A DNA stretch of 46,014 nucleotides. Source: a virus. The position numbers were made by a program, and so were the translations under genes. The notes under the pieces were generated by a model, which worked only from the letters and a program-made list of their open reading frames with translations, had not been told where the DNA came from and searched no databases. The DNA lies in IMG/VR virus record IMGVR_UViG_3300049433_000030, positions 1 to 46,014 of that record; one strand, given 5' to 3'. Positions 21,279 to 30,780 of the stretch are shown here, piece after piece; positions within the stretch are counted from its first letter, which is position 1, and each line of letters begins with the position of its first letter.

Positions 21279-23009
21279 TTACTTAGCTGAACGCGCAGGG
21301 AAGTCTGGATTGATAGACGTTCCGACGGTCGTAAGTCCGGGGACATCGCCAGAACCGCCTCCTCGATAACCGCCCCATTGACCTACGGGTAAAATTGATG
21401 TCGGAATGTGATTGAATCCTTCAAATCCGAGGCTAGGGTCTCCTCCTTGTAAGAGTCTTCTGAGTGACATCTGCCCGAAGTAGTCGTAATTCCCTAGATT
21501 ACCGGCACTACCTTCTCCAAGATGACTAAACGAGCCGGGGAGCGCCATTGAGAGGTTAGTTCTTCCGCCAAATATACTGTCCCCAGTGAAGTTCGGCCCG
21601 AAGTCTACGGGGCCGGTTACAGTTGGTGCCCCTCCGATGTCTTGCGCGTATCCGCCCGGAGAGAACGGGTCTTCTTGTGCTTGGCCGCGAGGGGTGTTCT
21701 GGAACTGTCCGGGATTTTCACGACTACCTACTTGCGTAAAACCCGCTGGCAATCCGCCAAATGGATTGAACCCGTTAGGCATAGTCAATCCTCCAGGCGG
21801 TCCCATTGGCGGAGCCGGAGCAGGCGTAGGAGCGGCGCGCGTCGCCGCTGCCTTTGCTTGCGCCGGGGAAGCGCCGCCCTGTATTAGCCTCGTGACTAGT
21901 CTAGCTATCGGGCCGGTTATGAATCCAGAGCCGGGAAGCAAAAGATTCGAGGCTGTCCCGACGATCATACCGACGCCGCGTTGCGTCGGGCCGCCGCTGC
22001 CCCATGTGCTAGAGGGATGAAGCGCGGCGTCCGTAAAGCTATCGAGCGGGCGCGCGCTTAGATTACTTACCGGCAAGTTCGAGCCGTCTAGTCCGCTAAA
22101 GTAATCCGGTATTCCGCCGCTAGCGCCGCTGGTAGCTCCGCTAGTATCGGAGCCGGGCGACGACGACGGTGCCGAATCGCTGGCGAAGCTAGCTGCGGCT
22201 GGCGAATTTGGAGCCTGGTAGTTTCCGTCGGCGTTAACTAGAGGGCTAAGGGATAAACTCGGATTTGGTAGTGGAGGGCTGCCGCCGGGGTCGGGTGAAT
22301 CAATGTATTGATTGCCGCTATAGTCAGGAGGGCTTGTAGGCAAGTATGAGGAGCCGACTATCTCTTGGCTGGCCGGGGGCGCGCCGCTACCGTCTAAGCT
22401 CATGGTCGGCTCTATTGGTGCATTCCATAAGCCGGACGAGTCGCTGAAAATGGGCGGAAGCCCCGCCGAAGCTGCGCCCGTCGGGCCGCCGCTAAACGTT
22501 CCGTCCGGCGACTGATACGCCGTAGGAGCTACGTCGCTCGGCGCGTTGTATGCCGCCGGTGGTAGCAATGACTGATCCATCGTAGGCGGCGCTCCGTAAA
22601 ACTGGTAAGAGCTAGTAGGATACGAGCCGGGCGTGTAACGCCCTTGATTACCGCCTATCGCCGTAAACCTTGCGTTACTGGGATCGTAACCGCCAACCAT
22701 CGTAACGTGACTGCCTTCTCGTCCTGTCGGAACGGATGCCCCTCCCCTGTTGCTTAAAAATCTCCGAACAGCAATGTCGCCCTCTTGTGGAACATTATGC
22801 TCAGGGCCAACGTTCCGCCAATTACTCGCAATCTCCGGATGATTAGGGATAGGTAAACCTGAGTGATGGAACACCGATGCGACAAATTCTCCGCACCATG
22901 CCCCACTCATAGGGTGCCCCTCCTGACGCATAAATCTTTTAACCGCGTCAGGGCCGCCAGCTAGCGCCGCCTTAGCGGCCTCTATTCTTAAATTCCTGGG
23001 AATAGGCAT
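21279..23009 (-). CDS. virion-associated CHAP/NlpC-type amidase or peptidase with long disordered tail
   Basis: 576 residues from ATG at 23009. Residues ~8-120 form a TIGR02594/CHAP-like domain: AWCGEF with nucleophile C39, GDIAVRRF, and GSHVTMVGGY with H101, followed by a polar residue in the GGNQG loop. The rest (to 576) is Gly/Ser/Pro-rich and low-complexity, without domains. As it lies among ejection proteins and not in the lysis cluster, it is probably a structural muralytic enzyme that helps DNA entry rather than the endolysin. TAATG-type overlap upstream. Confidence 0.7.
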   Translation of the reverse strand: MPIPRNLRIEAAKAALAGGPDAVKRFMRQEGHPMSGAWCGEFVASVFHHSGLPIPNHPEIASNWRNVGPEHNVPQEGDIAVRRFLSNRGGASVPTGREGSHVTMVGGYDPSNARFTAIGGNQGRYTPGSYPTSSYQFYGAPPTMDQSLLPPAAYNAPSDVAPTAYQSPDGTFSGGPTGAASAGLPPIFSDSSGLWNAPIEPTMSLDGSGAPPASQEIVGSSYLPTSPPDYSGNQYIDSPDPGGSPPLPNPSLSLSPLVNADGNYQAPNSPAAASFASDSAPSSSPGSDTSGATSGASGGIPDYFSGLDGSNLPVSNLSARPLDSFTDAALHPSSTWGSGGPTQRGVGMIVGTASNLLLPGSGFITGPIARLVTRLIQGGASPAQAKAAATRAAPTPAPAPPMGPPGGLTMPNGFNPFGGLPAGFTQVGSRENPGQFQNTPRGQAQEDPFSPGGYAQDIGGAPTVTGPVDFGPNFTGDSIFGGRTNLSMALPGSFSHLGEGSAGNLGNYDYFGQMSLRRLLQGGDPSLGFEGFNHIPTSILPVGQWGGYRGGGSGDVPGLTTVGTSINPDFPARSAK

Positions 23010-23245
23010 TAAATTTTAGCTAGTGGGGGCTGTTCGCCTAATATGCTTATCCATCGTTGAACGGCGTCGTTGTCTTGGCTAGGGCGTTGTGGAGGCGGCC
23101 TGCGCGGAAAAATATCTTTGGACGACCTGAGCCAGTCGGGGGCATAAGGGTCAGAGAAAGCTGGATGAGGATAATCGGGAGACAGTAGCTTTACGGCTGC
23201 TTCCGCCTCTGACCTAGCGTCCGCCTTTTCCTCTTCTTCGGTCAT
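23009..23245 (-). CDS. hypothetical small acidic protein
   Basis: 78 residues from ATG 23245, one base after the stop of the upstream gene. A start at 23290 would lie inside that gene. The N-terminus is acidic (MTEEEEKADARSEAEAAVK), the middle has DPYAPDWLRSS and a Pro/Arg-rich run, and the end is WISILGEQPPLAKI. No family recognised. Small virion-gene spacers like this are common in podovirus tail clusters. Confidence 0.5.
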   Translation of the reverse strand: MTEEEEKADARSEAEAAVKLLSPDYPHPAFSDPYAPDWLRSSKDIFPRRPPPQRPSQDNDAVQRWISILGEQPPLAKI

Positions 23246-23246
23246 G

Positions 23247-24113
23247 TTAAGCCCCAACAGCAATAGGATTACTAAAACCAAGCTTGTCATACATAACCTT
23301 CATGTAGCCGCTAGCCGCGTCGCGAATTACCGCGTCGGGCCGCTTCGCCGCTACTTCGTCCGCCATGACGCCGATTTCGGTTCGCTTAGGCTCTTGGATG
23401 TCGTATTTGTATAGATTGTGTCCGTTAGCCCTGCCTACCCTTTTCACGTTAGATTTTAGGCGCGGGTCAGAGAACGCCGCGCCCGCAATCTGCGCCGCAC
23501 CGGCGAGTGCCCCCATCCAAGAGTTATTCTGCGGCTGCATGTTCGCCGCGCTCGCGCCTACCTGATTCGCATACGAAGCGTTGCCAGCGTTAACGCCTAG
23601 GAATCCGGCGTTCGGATTCACGTACGCCATGCTGCGGTCGGCGCTGACCGGAGCAATCATCTGCATCCACGACTCCGGCGTCGCGCTGTTCTGGAAATTC
23701 ATCGAGTTCGTCAATGCGTTCTGCGACAAGTTCATCCCCTCGCCGGTGACTGCGGCTTGTCCGTAAACGTTTCCGCGCGCCGCTTCGCCGCGTCGCACCA
23801 TCTCTGTTTGGCCCGGCGAGAAGTTTCCAGCCAGGTTGTCAGAGATGGTCTTTCCGGTCTGTTCGCGCAGGTTGTAGCCCGTCGGGTCGATCTGCTTTAG
23901 CGCGTCGAGCATCTGCGAGTATTGCCTTGGGCCATACTTGTCCTGTAATCCTTGCTGCTCCTCAATGCGCTGAGGGTCGTAAGTGTTACGCGAACTCTGC
24001 TCTCGACCTAAGAATCGGTCGAGCATGCCCATGTAAACGTTAGCTCCCGACTTGTAGCCGCTCTTGAAGCTCGGAGGGTTAGGTATGTTTGGCTGAGAGC
24101 CGCCTTTATCCAT
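23247..24113 (-). CDS. virion protein with C-terminal S74-type intramolecular chaperone
   Basis: 288 residues from ATG at 24113. The last ~75 residues (SDPRLKSNVKRVG ... GHNLYKYDIQEPKRTEIGVMADEVAAKRPDAV) match the peptidase S74/ICA family that trimerises and often self-cleaves phage tail proteins. Upstream is a helical, Asn/Gln/Ala-rich region with a hydrophobic Ala segment (WMGALAGAAQIAGAAF). In many podoviruses a similar protein lies next to gp10-like genes and is part of the ejection set. The Ser-Asp at the domain start is the usual cleavage site. Confidence 0.75.
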   Translation of the reverse strand: MDKGGSQPNIPNPPSFKSGYKSGANVYMGMLDRFLGREQSSRNTYDPQRIEEQQGLQDKYGPRQYSQMLDALKQIDPTGYNLREQTGKTISDNLAGNFSPGQTEMVRRGEAARGNVYGQAAVTGEGMNLSQNALTNSMNFQNSATPESWMQMIAPVSADRSMAYVNPNAGFLGVNAGNASYANQVGASAANMQPQNNSWMGALAGAAQIAGAAFSDPRLKSNVKRVGRANGHNLYKYDIQEPKRTEIGVMADEVAAKRPDAVIRDAASGYMKVMYDKLGFSNPIAVGA

Positions 24114-24534
24114 GATGATTCCTTAGATTGAAAAGTGTTTTGCGAACCTTCGTCGCGGGATATGATTTCGGTTTACTTAGTCCGTCTTTAAGCCGGTTGA
24201 ACGTTACCGTTCGGCAAGTGATAAATGCTTCAAGTATTACGAATCCGAGTAACATGAATGCTTTGTTATTGTCGGCTACTAGGAAATTTATATGGACGTT
24301 TTTACCTTTTCGATTGAACTCGAATAAAGTATCGGGAAACGTTTCAACTGGGCGAGCTACTGCCGCCCCGGCTATTGAATCGTCGTCGTTTCTAGCTACG
24401 AAAAGGAAGTCGTTGCCTGCCGCCCATTCCAGGTATTTAAGGATGTCTTTATCATCCCAGGTGTTAGCTGGCGCGTATTTTTCCTTCAGGAACGGAATGA
24501 CCTGCCTAAGCTGATTCTGCGACGAATTTTCCAC
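24106..24534 (-). CDS. small GNAT-fold-like protein of the tail cluster
   Basis: 142 residues from GTG at 24534, overlapping the upstream gene by 29 bases. NDFLFVARNDDDSIAGAAVARPVE, VHINFLVADNNKAFMLLGFVILEAFI and the following helix-strand pattern resemble an N-acetyltransferase fold, often seen as a short protein in this position of podovirus genomes. The acetyl-CoA-binding R/Q-x-x-G-x-G/A loop is not evident, so it may be structural. Not certain. Confidence 0.45.
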   Translation of the reverse strand: MENSSQNQLRQVIPFLKEKYAPANTWDDKDILKYLEWAAGNDFLFVARNDDDSIAGAAVARPVETFPDTLFEFNRKGKNVHINFLVADNNKAFMLLGFVILEAFITCRTVTFNRLKDGLSKPKSYPATKVRKTLFNLRNHHG

Positions 24535-26089
24535 GTAAGTCTATTGCTTCCGGAAACGCCTGAGCTGTTAGCTGGCGAATTTCTTTACGTCCTGCTGTTA
24601 CGGATTTAACTTCAAACTGCACTTGATGAAACTTAGGATATGGCATTAAACTCATAGAAGCCGGTTGCACTCCGGTGCGCGGGAAGACCGCCGGAAATGT
24701 AATAGGGAACAAAAGGCCGGTAGGGTCGCCAGTGTCGATGATTTTCGTAATCACTAGCTCTCCTTCATCGAAGATCGCGGTAAGCGAAATCTTACCCTTG
24801 CTCTTATAGAGCTTCATGTTTACGTTTAATCCCTTCTTAGGGCTGTCGAGATCGCCGAAGATCATTCCGCGAGTAATAAAGTGAAATGGGATGAAGCCGT
24901 TGTAGTCCGTATAAGTGGCGTCTGTCGCATTGGACTCAGCGACGTAATCCAGAAACTCTATGACCGCGTTGTCGTTAGCTAATCCCATTATCAGCTTATC
25001 GACTCCGTTATCGTTGCGAACCGCGAAATACGAGATAGGTAGGTTCGTCCATCCGCCGCTCCATTTACCAGTAAGCGTGTTGTAGACGAGAATGTAATTG
25101 TTAGTCGAGGAGCTATCGAGAGCTGTCGCTAGTAAATATTGTCCCTTCCAAAATACTCCTGCGGCTTTACTTGCTGTCGACGGATTGATTCGGTCGGTTA
25201 TGTCTTGAACTGGAAATGAAAGCGGTATCCCTAGCTCGTATTGATTATCGCTAGCGATTGTCTGCTGCAAGCTGCGCACCTTCAAGTCGCTAGCCAAAAA
25301 GAATACGTCAGCGCCGCATTGCGTAGCGCTATTCGTCGCGACGCAGCCGATGCGACGATGAACGCGCTGCACTGGCATGTCGCTCACGTTTAACTGCGGG
25401 TCAGCTCCGATCATCCAGACTTGATTACGTTTGAAGACGGCGAGATTCGTTCCGCTCCACGGAAGGACTGCGGTGATCGCCGCGCCGTCGCCGCCGCCTA
25501 CTTGAATCTGGTAGCCGCCGGGAAGCGACGCCCAGAGCGCATCGTTTATCTGACCGCTAAAGTAGATCGCGTCCGGAGCGCTAGCGACGCCGCTAGCTAT
25601 GAGGCGAAACCCGTCCCATAGCAAAATAGTGGCAGTCGAAGGAGGTGTATCGGTAGACAACGTAGTCCATGTTGCGTTGTCCCATTTGGCGATATTCGTC
25701 CCATTTCCCGCGTAGAGAAAGGAGTTCCCTGTCGCGCTAGTTACGACGCCCGCTAGGGGGCTTCCCGCCGAGAGCAGTGTCCATACACCGCCGTTCAACT
25801 TATACGTGCCTCCGCCGGTTAGCATTGCGACTGCGTAGTCCGCTGCGCCGGGCGACTTGTAGTAATCGAGAACCGAGATGACGCCGCTAGCGCCCACGTC
25901 GCCGCCGAGTAGCGCCGTTCCGCGACGGCTTGCGGCCTGGCCGGTTGCGCTCGTCTCCACGTCTTCGAGTAGCGCGCACGTCGTCTCGTCGAGCTGCAGC
26001 GGCACGGCGTTGCTAAACTGGCCGCCGATGAACGACGATTGCGAGTCCGTTAGAATCGGACTGTTTACGTCTGTTAAGACGAGGGGCAT
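24506..26089 (-). CDS. P22 gp10-like tail/DNA-stabilisation protein (beta-propeller-like)
   Basis: 527 residues from ATG at 26089. Repeated beta segments rich in Trp/Gly/Tyr (SFLYAGNGTNIAKWDNATW, GFRLIASGVASAPDAIYFSGQ, LPWSGTNLAVFKRNQVWMIG, GVFWKGQYLLAT) resemble the hub protein that plugs the portal channel in P22-like phages and tail proteins with seven or so blades. VFKRNQVWMIGADP is characteristic. It is expected at the head-tail junction, holding packaged DNA. Its neighbours (fibre, S74 protein) agree. Confidence 0.65.
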   Translation of the reverse strand: MPLVLTDVNSPILTDSQSSFIGGQFSNAVPLQLDETTCALLEDVETSATGQAASRRGTALLGGDVGASGVISVLDYYKSPGAADYAVAMLTGGGTYKLNGGVWTLLSAGSPLAGVVTSATGNSFLYAGNGTNIAKWDNATWTTLSTDTPPSTATILLWDGFRLIASGVASAPDAIYFSGQINDALWASLPGGYQIQVGGGDGAAITAVLPWSGTNLAVFKRNQVWMIGADPQLNVSDMPVQRVHRRIGCVATNSATQCGADVFFLASDLKVRSLQQTIASDNQYELGIPLSFPVQDITDRINPSTASKAAGVFWKGQYLLATALDSSSTNNYILVYNTLTGKWSGGWTNLPISYFAVRNDNGVDKLIMGLANDNAVIEFLDYVAESNATDATYTDYNGFIPFHFITRGMIFGDLDSPKKGLNVNMKLYKSKGKISLTAIFDEGELVITKIIDTGDPTGLLFPITFPAVFPRTGVQPASMSLMPYPKFHQVQFEVKSVTAGRKEIRQLTAQAFPEAIDLRGKFVAESA

Positions 26090-26090
26090 G

Positions 26091-26564
26091 TTATCGCGGC
26101 CTTCTGGCCGTTATGTATCCGCTAGCCTTGCATGTTCCGGCCGAGAAGATGGCTTGAGCTACCAAATAGAAAGTATTTGTTGCACCGCCCACGCCCAGGT
26201 TTTTAGATGGAATTACCACTGAATGTTTGCAAGTCGTGGTGACATTCCTAAGTCCGCTAAAACCGTCCGTTTGATCGCCAACTAATGTCGCACTTACGGT
26301 GCTAATCGACGCTTGTGCATCTCCACTCTGAGTGGCACCAGTAAATTCAAATATAATGTGGCCGCGAACGTCCCATACGCCGGTAGTCAAGACTATGCTT
26401 GTTACGTTGACCGGGGTAGCCGTAGTAAGAGAGGGGCCAGTTCCAATGCCTACGCTCGATACTATTATCTCACCGATGTTTCCAGCACTTGCAGCGTCAT
26501 TGGCTGTCGAGCCAGTCATTTGGCTAAAGTCTGAGTTCGCTGGTGTTGATCCAAAGTTAGCCAT
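26091..26564 (-). CDS. C1q/TNF-like jelly-roll virion protein
   Basis: 157 residues from ATG at 26564, directly after the long fibre gene. Beta-rich with VTSIVLTTGVWDVRGHIIFEFTG, ISTVSATLVGDQTDGFSG and TFYLVAQAIFSAGTCKASGYITARR, the pattern of small jelly-roll domains found at phage fibre tips or as capsid decoration. The final GYITARRPR is a common ending of such proteins. Host-recognition role is inferred from position. Confidence 0.5.
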   Translation of the reverse strand: MANFGSTPANSDFSQMTGSTANDAASAGNIGEIIVSSVGIGTGPSLTTATPVNVTSIVLTTGVWDVRGHIIFEFTGATQSGDAQASISTVSATLVGDQTDGFSGLRNVTTTCKHSVVIPSKNLGVGGATNTFYLVAQAIFSAGTCKASGYITARRPR

Positions 26565-26565
26565 G

Positions 26566-28986
26566 TTATAAGTGAAAGTTGCCGACTACGTTGTTCGTAA
26601 TATTGGTGTTAGGTTGAACAGACAGGTTGTTCCATCCAGGGGAAGCGATCTTGTTCTGTTGCACCGTTAATCCCGCAGATGTCCAAGCGGTATTCCATGG
26701 GAATGCAACTTGGCCTCCCAGATCGGAATTAACCAAGGCAAGTCCTCCAATGGTTGCACTGAGATTCCATCGAGAATCATTAGCATTTCCTAAATACATA
26801 GTTCCATCAGTCCTTCTGTATGTTAGACTTCTGCCTGCGTACGAGTTATAAACGCCTTGCACAGGAATATAGATTCCGTTATACGTAGCGTTGCCTCCTA
26901 TTGTAAGTCCCGACATAAGATCAACAGCGTTGACGCTTGTGACCGCTATTACATCACTAACGCTCCACGTAGTAACCTGATCTGGGTATGTCACCGCATC
27001 GCTTGATGTTGCGTATGTAGCCGAGTCATCCTTGATGTTCCACGCAGTGCCAGTCCACTCGATTCGCTTGTTATTGCTGCCCGTCCCGACAAGGTAGTAA
27101 CGCCTCTTGGCGTTTAGGTCACCCCCGCGCAGATACAGTCCGTTGTAGCCACTTGTCGATCCCGTAAGAATCATGGCCGTATGCGTGTCCGTGAGCGCGT
27201 TGTATGTAAGCGGTATGTTCGGAGTAACCGTAGTAACTGCAACGTTCGCTGACGCCTGATCCTTCCATTGCGCCACCAGCCACGGACTAGCCTCTGCCGC
27301 GCCAGAATGATACAGATTTCCGCTAAGGTTGCTGATCGTCCAAGTCGCCCATGCGCTAGACCAGTAGCATTGACGCGGGCTGTTCTGTCCTGCTACTTCG
27401 TATTCCCAGCCTTGTATCTTGTAGAAGTTATGCCCGTTAAATGTGCCTACGGGAATGTAGATGGCTTGCACGGTCGTATCTGGCGCGACGCTAACCCTGA
27501 AGATGTCCGTGACGTTAGCGACCTGATTCTCCGCAATGAGCGACGCCGATAGCGCCAGCATATCCGTGTAAAGCATACTCGTTGGGATACCTACCACTAG
27601 CCACCCCGCCGAAATCGCGTCGATCTCCAGCGCCGCAAGCCGCTGCGCAACTTGCGTAAGCGTAGCCGACGCCGTATCAAAAGTGGTACGCGCAACCGTG
27701 CCGGTCGGTAACGCCCAGGTATTGACGGGCGGCTGCAGCAGGGTATTACCTCCGGATTGCAGCTTAGGCACGTCTATAGCGCCCGTTCCGCCCGTAACGT
27801 TCGGCTTAAGCGCGTAAGCCAGCACGGCGGTAGCCGTTGTCGTGTCGGCCACGAGAAACGGCGCATCGAGATAGCTCGTGTCGCTAGCTGAGTGCCGCAG
27901 CACCCACGAGCCGCCGCGCAGTAGATGCACTTCGACGTAAGCTAGTAGCGTCGACGTATCGTGTAGCACGCGCACGCCGTCGATAGACGGTGAGCCGGTC
28001 GAGGGCACGGAGTTGCGGGTGATGTTAATGATGCCCTCCGGCGACCCTGCGATGATCGTAAAGTCTACGGAAGTGTCGCTCGTCTGCCCGTCAGCTTGAA
28101 TCGTTCGGCGGATATTGAAATTTCCGCTAGCTGGATAAGACCCTTGCCAAATCCGATACCATCCCGCGCTCGTGATAGAAAGAGGAATTTCGACGTTGCC
28201 GACCTGAGTGTCGGTAGTGCTGGTTCCAGTGTTAATGGACGGAGTGGACGGCGTTAAAATTACCGGGAAGAAAGCGCCGAGCTTCGCTATCGACAATTCC
28301 GGCGAATACTCGTCCGCCTTTAGAACGTCGAGGTTGCCGCCGCTCGTTTGCGTCGCGATTAGCTCGATATAATCGCCTGCGCTAAGTATGGCGACGGTAG
28401 AGGCGGTAATGTTCGTAGGAACGAGCGACGAATTAGCCGTGTCCTGCTCGCTCGCGATAGTAACAGAGCCGTTTCTTCGTATAGCGAGCGTGCGCTGGCC
28501 GGTGACGTTAGAAGCGAACGAAGCGGAGCCTGCGATTGCGAAAATGCCGTCCGTTTGGGCCGTGAGGCGTGTGGGGTTTACTGCGGAGTTCCACTCGCCA
28601 GTGTTAAATCTCGAAGTAGTGAACGGAACAGCCGTCGGAACTCCGCTAGCGATGTTTACGTTGCCAGCCGTCGTTACGCGCGTCGCCGCCATGAGCTGCT
28701 CGCCGAAGCCTGCGTCGCGCAGCCAGTGCACGTTGTTCGTCACGGCGTTGTAATCGTGCGGTGCTACTTGATTCGTGGGGTCGAGAACATCTGCGGTTCC
28801 GGTCTTGAGCGTCCATCCGGACAAGTTGGAGCTTATCTCGGTGAGGATTAGCGTCTGTAGAGCTAGTCCTACGGTGTCGAGCAGAGCGATGTCGCTAAGC
28901 GATGCGACGCTATCGACGTAGTAGCATTTCGCCGTTCCTATCCCACTAAAGACTGGGTTTGAAACGTCAATGATTGGGGAAGACAT
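26566..28986 (-). CDS. long tail fibre / receptor-binding protein
   Basis: 806 residues from ATG at 28986. It contains several beta-rich repeat domains: a region with C1q-like segments (TRLTAQTDGIFAIAGSASFASN, AGDYIELIATQTSGG; ~residues 130-230), another jelly-roll-like part (~255-380) and a C-terminal half with YNGLYLRGGDLNAKRRYYLVG, WSVSDVIAVTSV, NGIYIPVQGVYNSYAGR and MYLGNANDSRWNL repeats. Its size, Asn/Thr/Ser content and position after the adaptor fit a host-binding fibre. No enzymatic motif recognised. Fibres of this kind diverge fast. Confidence 0.6.
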   Translation of the reverse strand: MSSPIIDVSNPVFSGIGTAKCYYVDSVASLSDIALLDTVGLALQTLILTEISSNLSGWTLKTGTADVLDPTNQVAPHDYNAVTNNVHWLRDAGFGEQLMAATRVTTAGNVNIASGVPTAVPFTTSRFNTGEWNSAVNPTRLTAQTDGIFAIAGSASFASNVTGQRTLAIRRNGSVTIASEQDTANSSLVPTNITASTVAILSAGDYIELIATQTSGGNLDVLKADEYSPELSIAKLGAFFPVILTPSTPSINTGTSTTDTQVGNVEIPLSITSAGWYRIWQGSYPASGNFNIRRTIQADGQTSDTSVDFTIIAGSPEGIINITRNSVPSTGSPSIDGVRVLHDTSTLLAYVEVHLLRGGSWVLRHSASDTSYLDAPFLVADTTTATAVLAYALKPNVTGGTGAIDVPKLQSGGNTLLQPPVNTWALPTGTVARTTFDTASATLTQVAQRLAALEIDAISAGWLVVGIPTSMLYTDMLALSASLIAENQVANVTDIFRVSVAPDTTVQAIYIPVGTFNGHNFYKIQGWEYEVAGQNSPRQCYWSSAWATWTISNLSGNLYHSGAAEASPWLVAQWKDQASANVAVTTVTPNIPLTYNALTDTHTAMILTGSTSGYNGLYLRGGDLNAKRRYYLVGTGSNNKRIEWTGTAWNIKDDSATYATSSDAVTYPDQVTTWSVSDVIAVTSVNAVDLMSGLTIGGNATYNGIYIPVQGVYNSYAGRSLTYRRTDGTMYLGNANDSRWNLSATIGGLALVNSDLGGQVAFPWNTAWTSAGLTVQQNKIASPGWNNLSVQPNTNITNNVVGNFHL

Positions 28987-28988
28987 AA

Positions 28989-30776
28989 TTAAAAGTCCCA
29001 GGAACTATCCTCACATGAAGAAACATACGGGGTGATAACCGGCTGGTAGGCGCTCTGCTTCATGTCGGCGTCTACAAGTGTTTGAATTTGGGCGGCGGTT
29101 TTAGCCGAATATTTCGTAGCTTGAGCGTCATTTCCAAGCCGGTCGAACATATCTGCCGCTGCCGCGTTAATGAGAATGTTGCTAATATTGCGAAGCTGAG
29201 GACTGTCTAAGTCGTCGATTAGCTGAGATACTCGTCGTTTGCCTAGGATAAGAACGCTACCGGGCTGGTTTACGCTACCGTTGATTCCCTGCGGGCTTTG
29301 ATTAGGTAGTAACCATACTCGAAGATGCTTGCGCTCGCGCTCTTTCGGCCCTAGCTCGACTAGAACTGTCTTACTGGTAGCTCCCCTCACTGTGACTATA
29401 CCTAGCGTCTCTTCTTTGGAAATCGTAAGAGGCGTGTCGTAAGTCTTAAATCCCTGATCCCATATAAAATCTTCCTGGTCAATAGGAAGCGGGCCGGGAA
29501 GGTCAGGAATACCGTTCTTCGTGATCTTGATAATCTCGCTAACCTCGAATCCTGTCGACTCTCCCTTTATGAAGACCTGCGTCCCGATGTCGGGATTGTC
29601 ATGCGTGTGGGGGTGGCGCATTAGCGGCCCGCCGCCAGGATCGGCTGCATCGCTCTTAACTTCCACTGGCTCATTGAAAGGCGGAAGCACAGAACACCCT
29701 ACGCTCGAAAGCATAGAGTAGTTAAAGGTATCTCCGGCCTGCTCGAAAATATCTTTCTGAACGTTGAAGTAGTAAGAGATTTCAGCTTGCTTCAATACTG
29801 TCGCTTGAGTAATAGGGCCGCCCTGATTCGTTCGGACGTCGATTACACGATCAAAGAAGTAAGGCAGAATGACTTGCTCTTGGCTCGGCGCGATTGGAAC
29901 GTTCGCTATGACAAGGCTCTCCGGTAGCATGAGAGTGTCCCATAGCTGAGTGTAGTTCCTGCGAATTCGGTCTCGTGTGCTCTCGCGAATATCCGGCTCC
30001 CATCGCCCGATAACGTCGCAAACGGAGTCCACTAGCTCAACTAGCGTCTCGCCGCTAGCGGTTAGATTCTTACTCGTGCGCGGCTTAGGCGTCGAAGGAA
30101 CGTCGCTCTGCTGCGCGGCGGTAAGCAGCGCTTGCGCTTCCGTTAGTTTTTGCGCGTAGATTCCTAGCTGGCGCATGAATTCCCACATATCCGCCAGCAC
30201 AAAGGTAATAATTACGTCCTCTATGTTGGGAATAAGTAGCTCGTTAGCTGAGTCGTCGAACCTGCGCTTAACGAGTAGTTCAAGAGTTCCGTCCGTATCT
30301 GGCGCGGGGAATAACCGAACGGAAGTCGATTGCTGGTCGCTAAGGTAGCGAGTCCAATAAAACTCCGGAGTCCCGCTATTGATAAACATTTCAGGGTGTG
30401 ACTCGAATATGTAGCTAGCGGTTACGGGGTCGAGAAAAACCCCGTTAAATCGAGCTGAAATAATCTTTTCTGCGTCTACCGGAATGTCATCGCCGCCGCC
30501 GCCTTGTCCCGGCGGGGGAGGTGGAGGCTGTATGGGAGGGGGCGGGCGAACATGAGGAGGGATAGGAGGAGGAGGACGAACAGGCACGTCAGGCCCGTTG
30601 CCGGTTTGGTCGAGAGTAACTTCAATCGTGACCGTGTCTTGAGCGGCAGTCCAGTCGAATGAGTTAAATACGAGACGATGGCGAGCCTTCGCGAACGTTA
30701 AGCACTTTAGCTTAGCGTAGTCGCCCGTCTCGCCTACCTTGTCGGTAACGTAAGTGACAATATCGTCGTAAGTCAT
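28989..30776 (-). CDS. head-tail adaptor / tail tube A-like protein with two related halves and a polyproline insert
   Basis: 595 residues from ATG at 30776. The first half (~100-215) has SHPEMFINSGTPEFYWTRYL, FPAPDTDGTLELLVKRRF and IIFTVLADMWEFMRQLG-like helices. The second (~400-580) has RVWLLPNQSPQGINGSV, SVLILGKRRVSQLIDDLDSPQLRNIS and AAAADMFDRLGNDAQATKYSAK. Both fit the adaptor/tail-tubular fold (x-P-x-P-D ... then helices), so the protein looks like a fused duplication. A proline/glycine-rich loop (~residues 66-95, PPPP runs) interrupts the first half between beta-strands. Confidence 0.6.
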   Translation of the reverse strand: MTYDDIVTYVTDKVGETGDYAKLKCLTFAKARHRLVFNSFDWTAAQDTVTIEVTLDQTGNGPDVPVRPPPPIPPHVRPPPPIQPPPPPPGQGGGGDDIPVDAEKIISARFNGVFLDPVTASYIFESHPEMFINSGTPEFYWTRYLSDQQSTSVRLFPAPDTDGTLELLVKRRFDDSANELLIPNIEDVIITFVLADMWEFMRQLGIYAQKLTEAQALLTAAQQSDVPSTPKPRTSKNLTASGETLVELVDSVCDVIGRWEPDIRESTRDRIRRNYTQLWDTLMLPESLVIANVPIAPSQEQVILPYFFDRVIDVRTNQGGPITQATVLKQAEISYYFNVQKDIFEQAGDTFNYSMLSSVGCSVLPPFNEPVEVKSDAADPGGGPLMRHPHTHDNPDIGTQVFIKGESTGFEVSEIIKITKNGIPDLPGPLPIDQEDFIWDQGFKTYDTPLTISKEETLGIVTVRGATSKTVLVELGPKERERKHLRVWLLPNQSPQGINGSVNQPGSVLILGKRRVSQLIDDLDSPQLRNISNILINAAAADMFDRLGNDAQATKYSAKTAAQIQTLVDADMKQSAYQPVITPYVSSCEDSSWDF

Positions 30777-30780
30777 GGCG

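Noticed and set aside
21586-22020. plus-strand frame inside the CHAP-like protein gene
   Set aside because: Mirror of the Gly/Pro-rich low-complexity coding region on the other strand.
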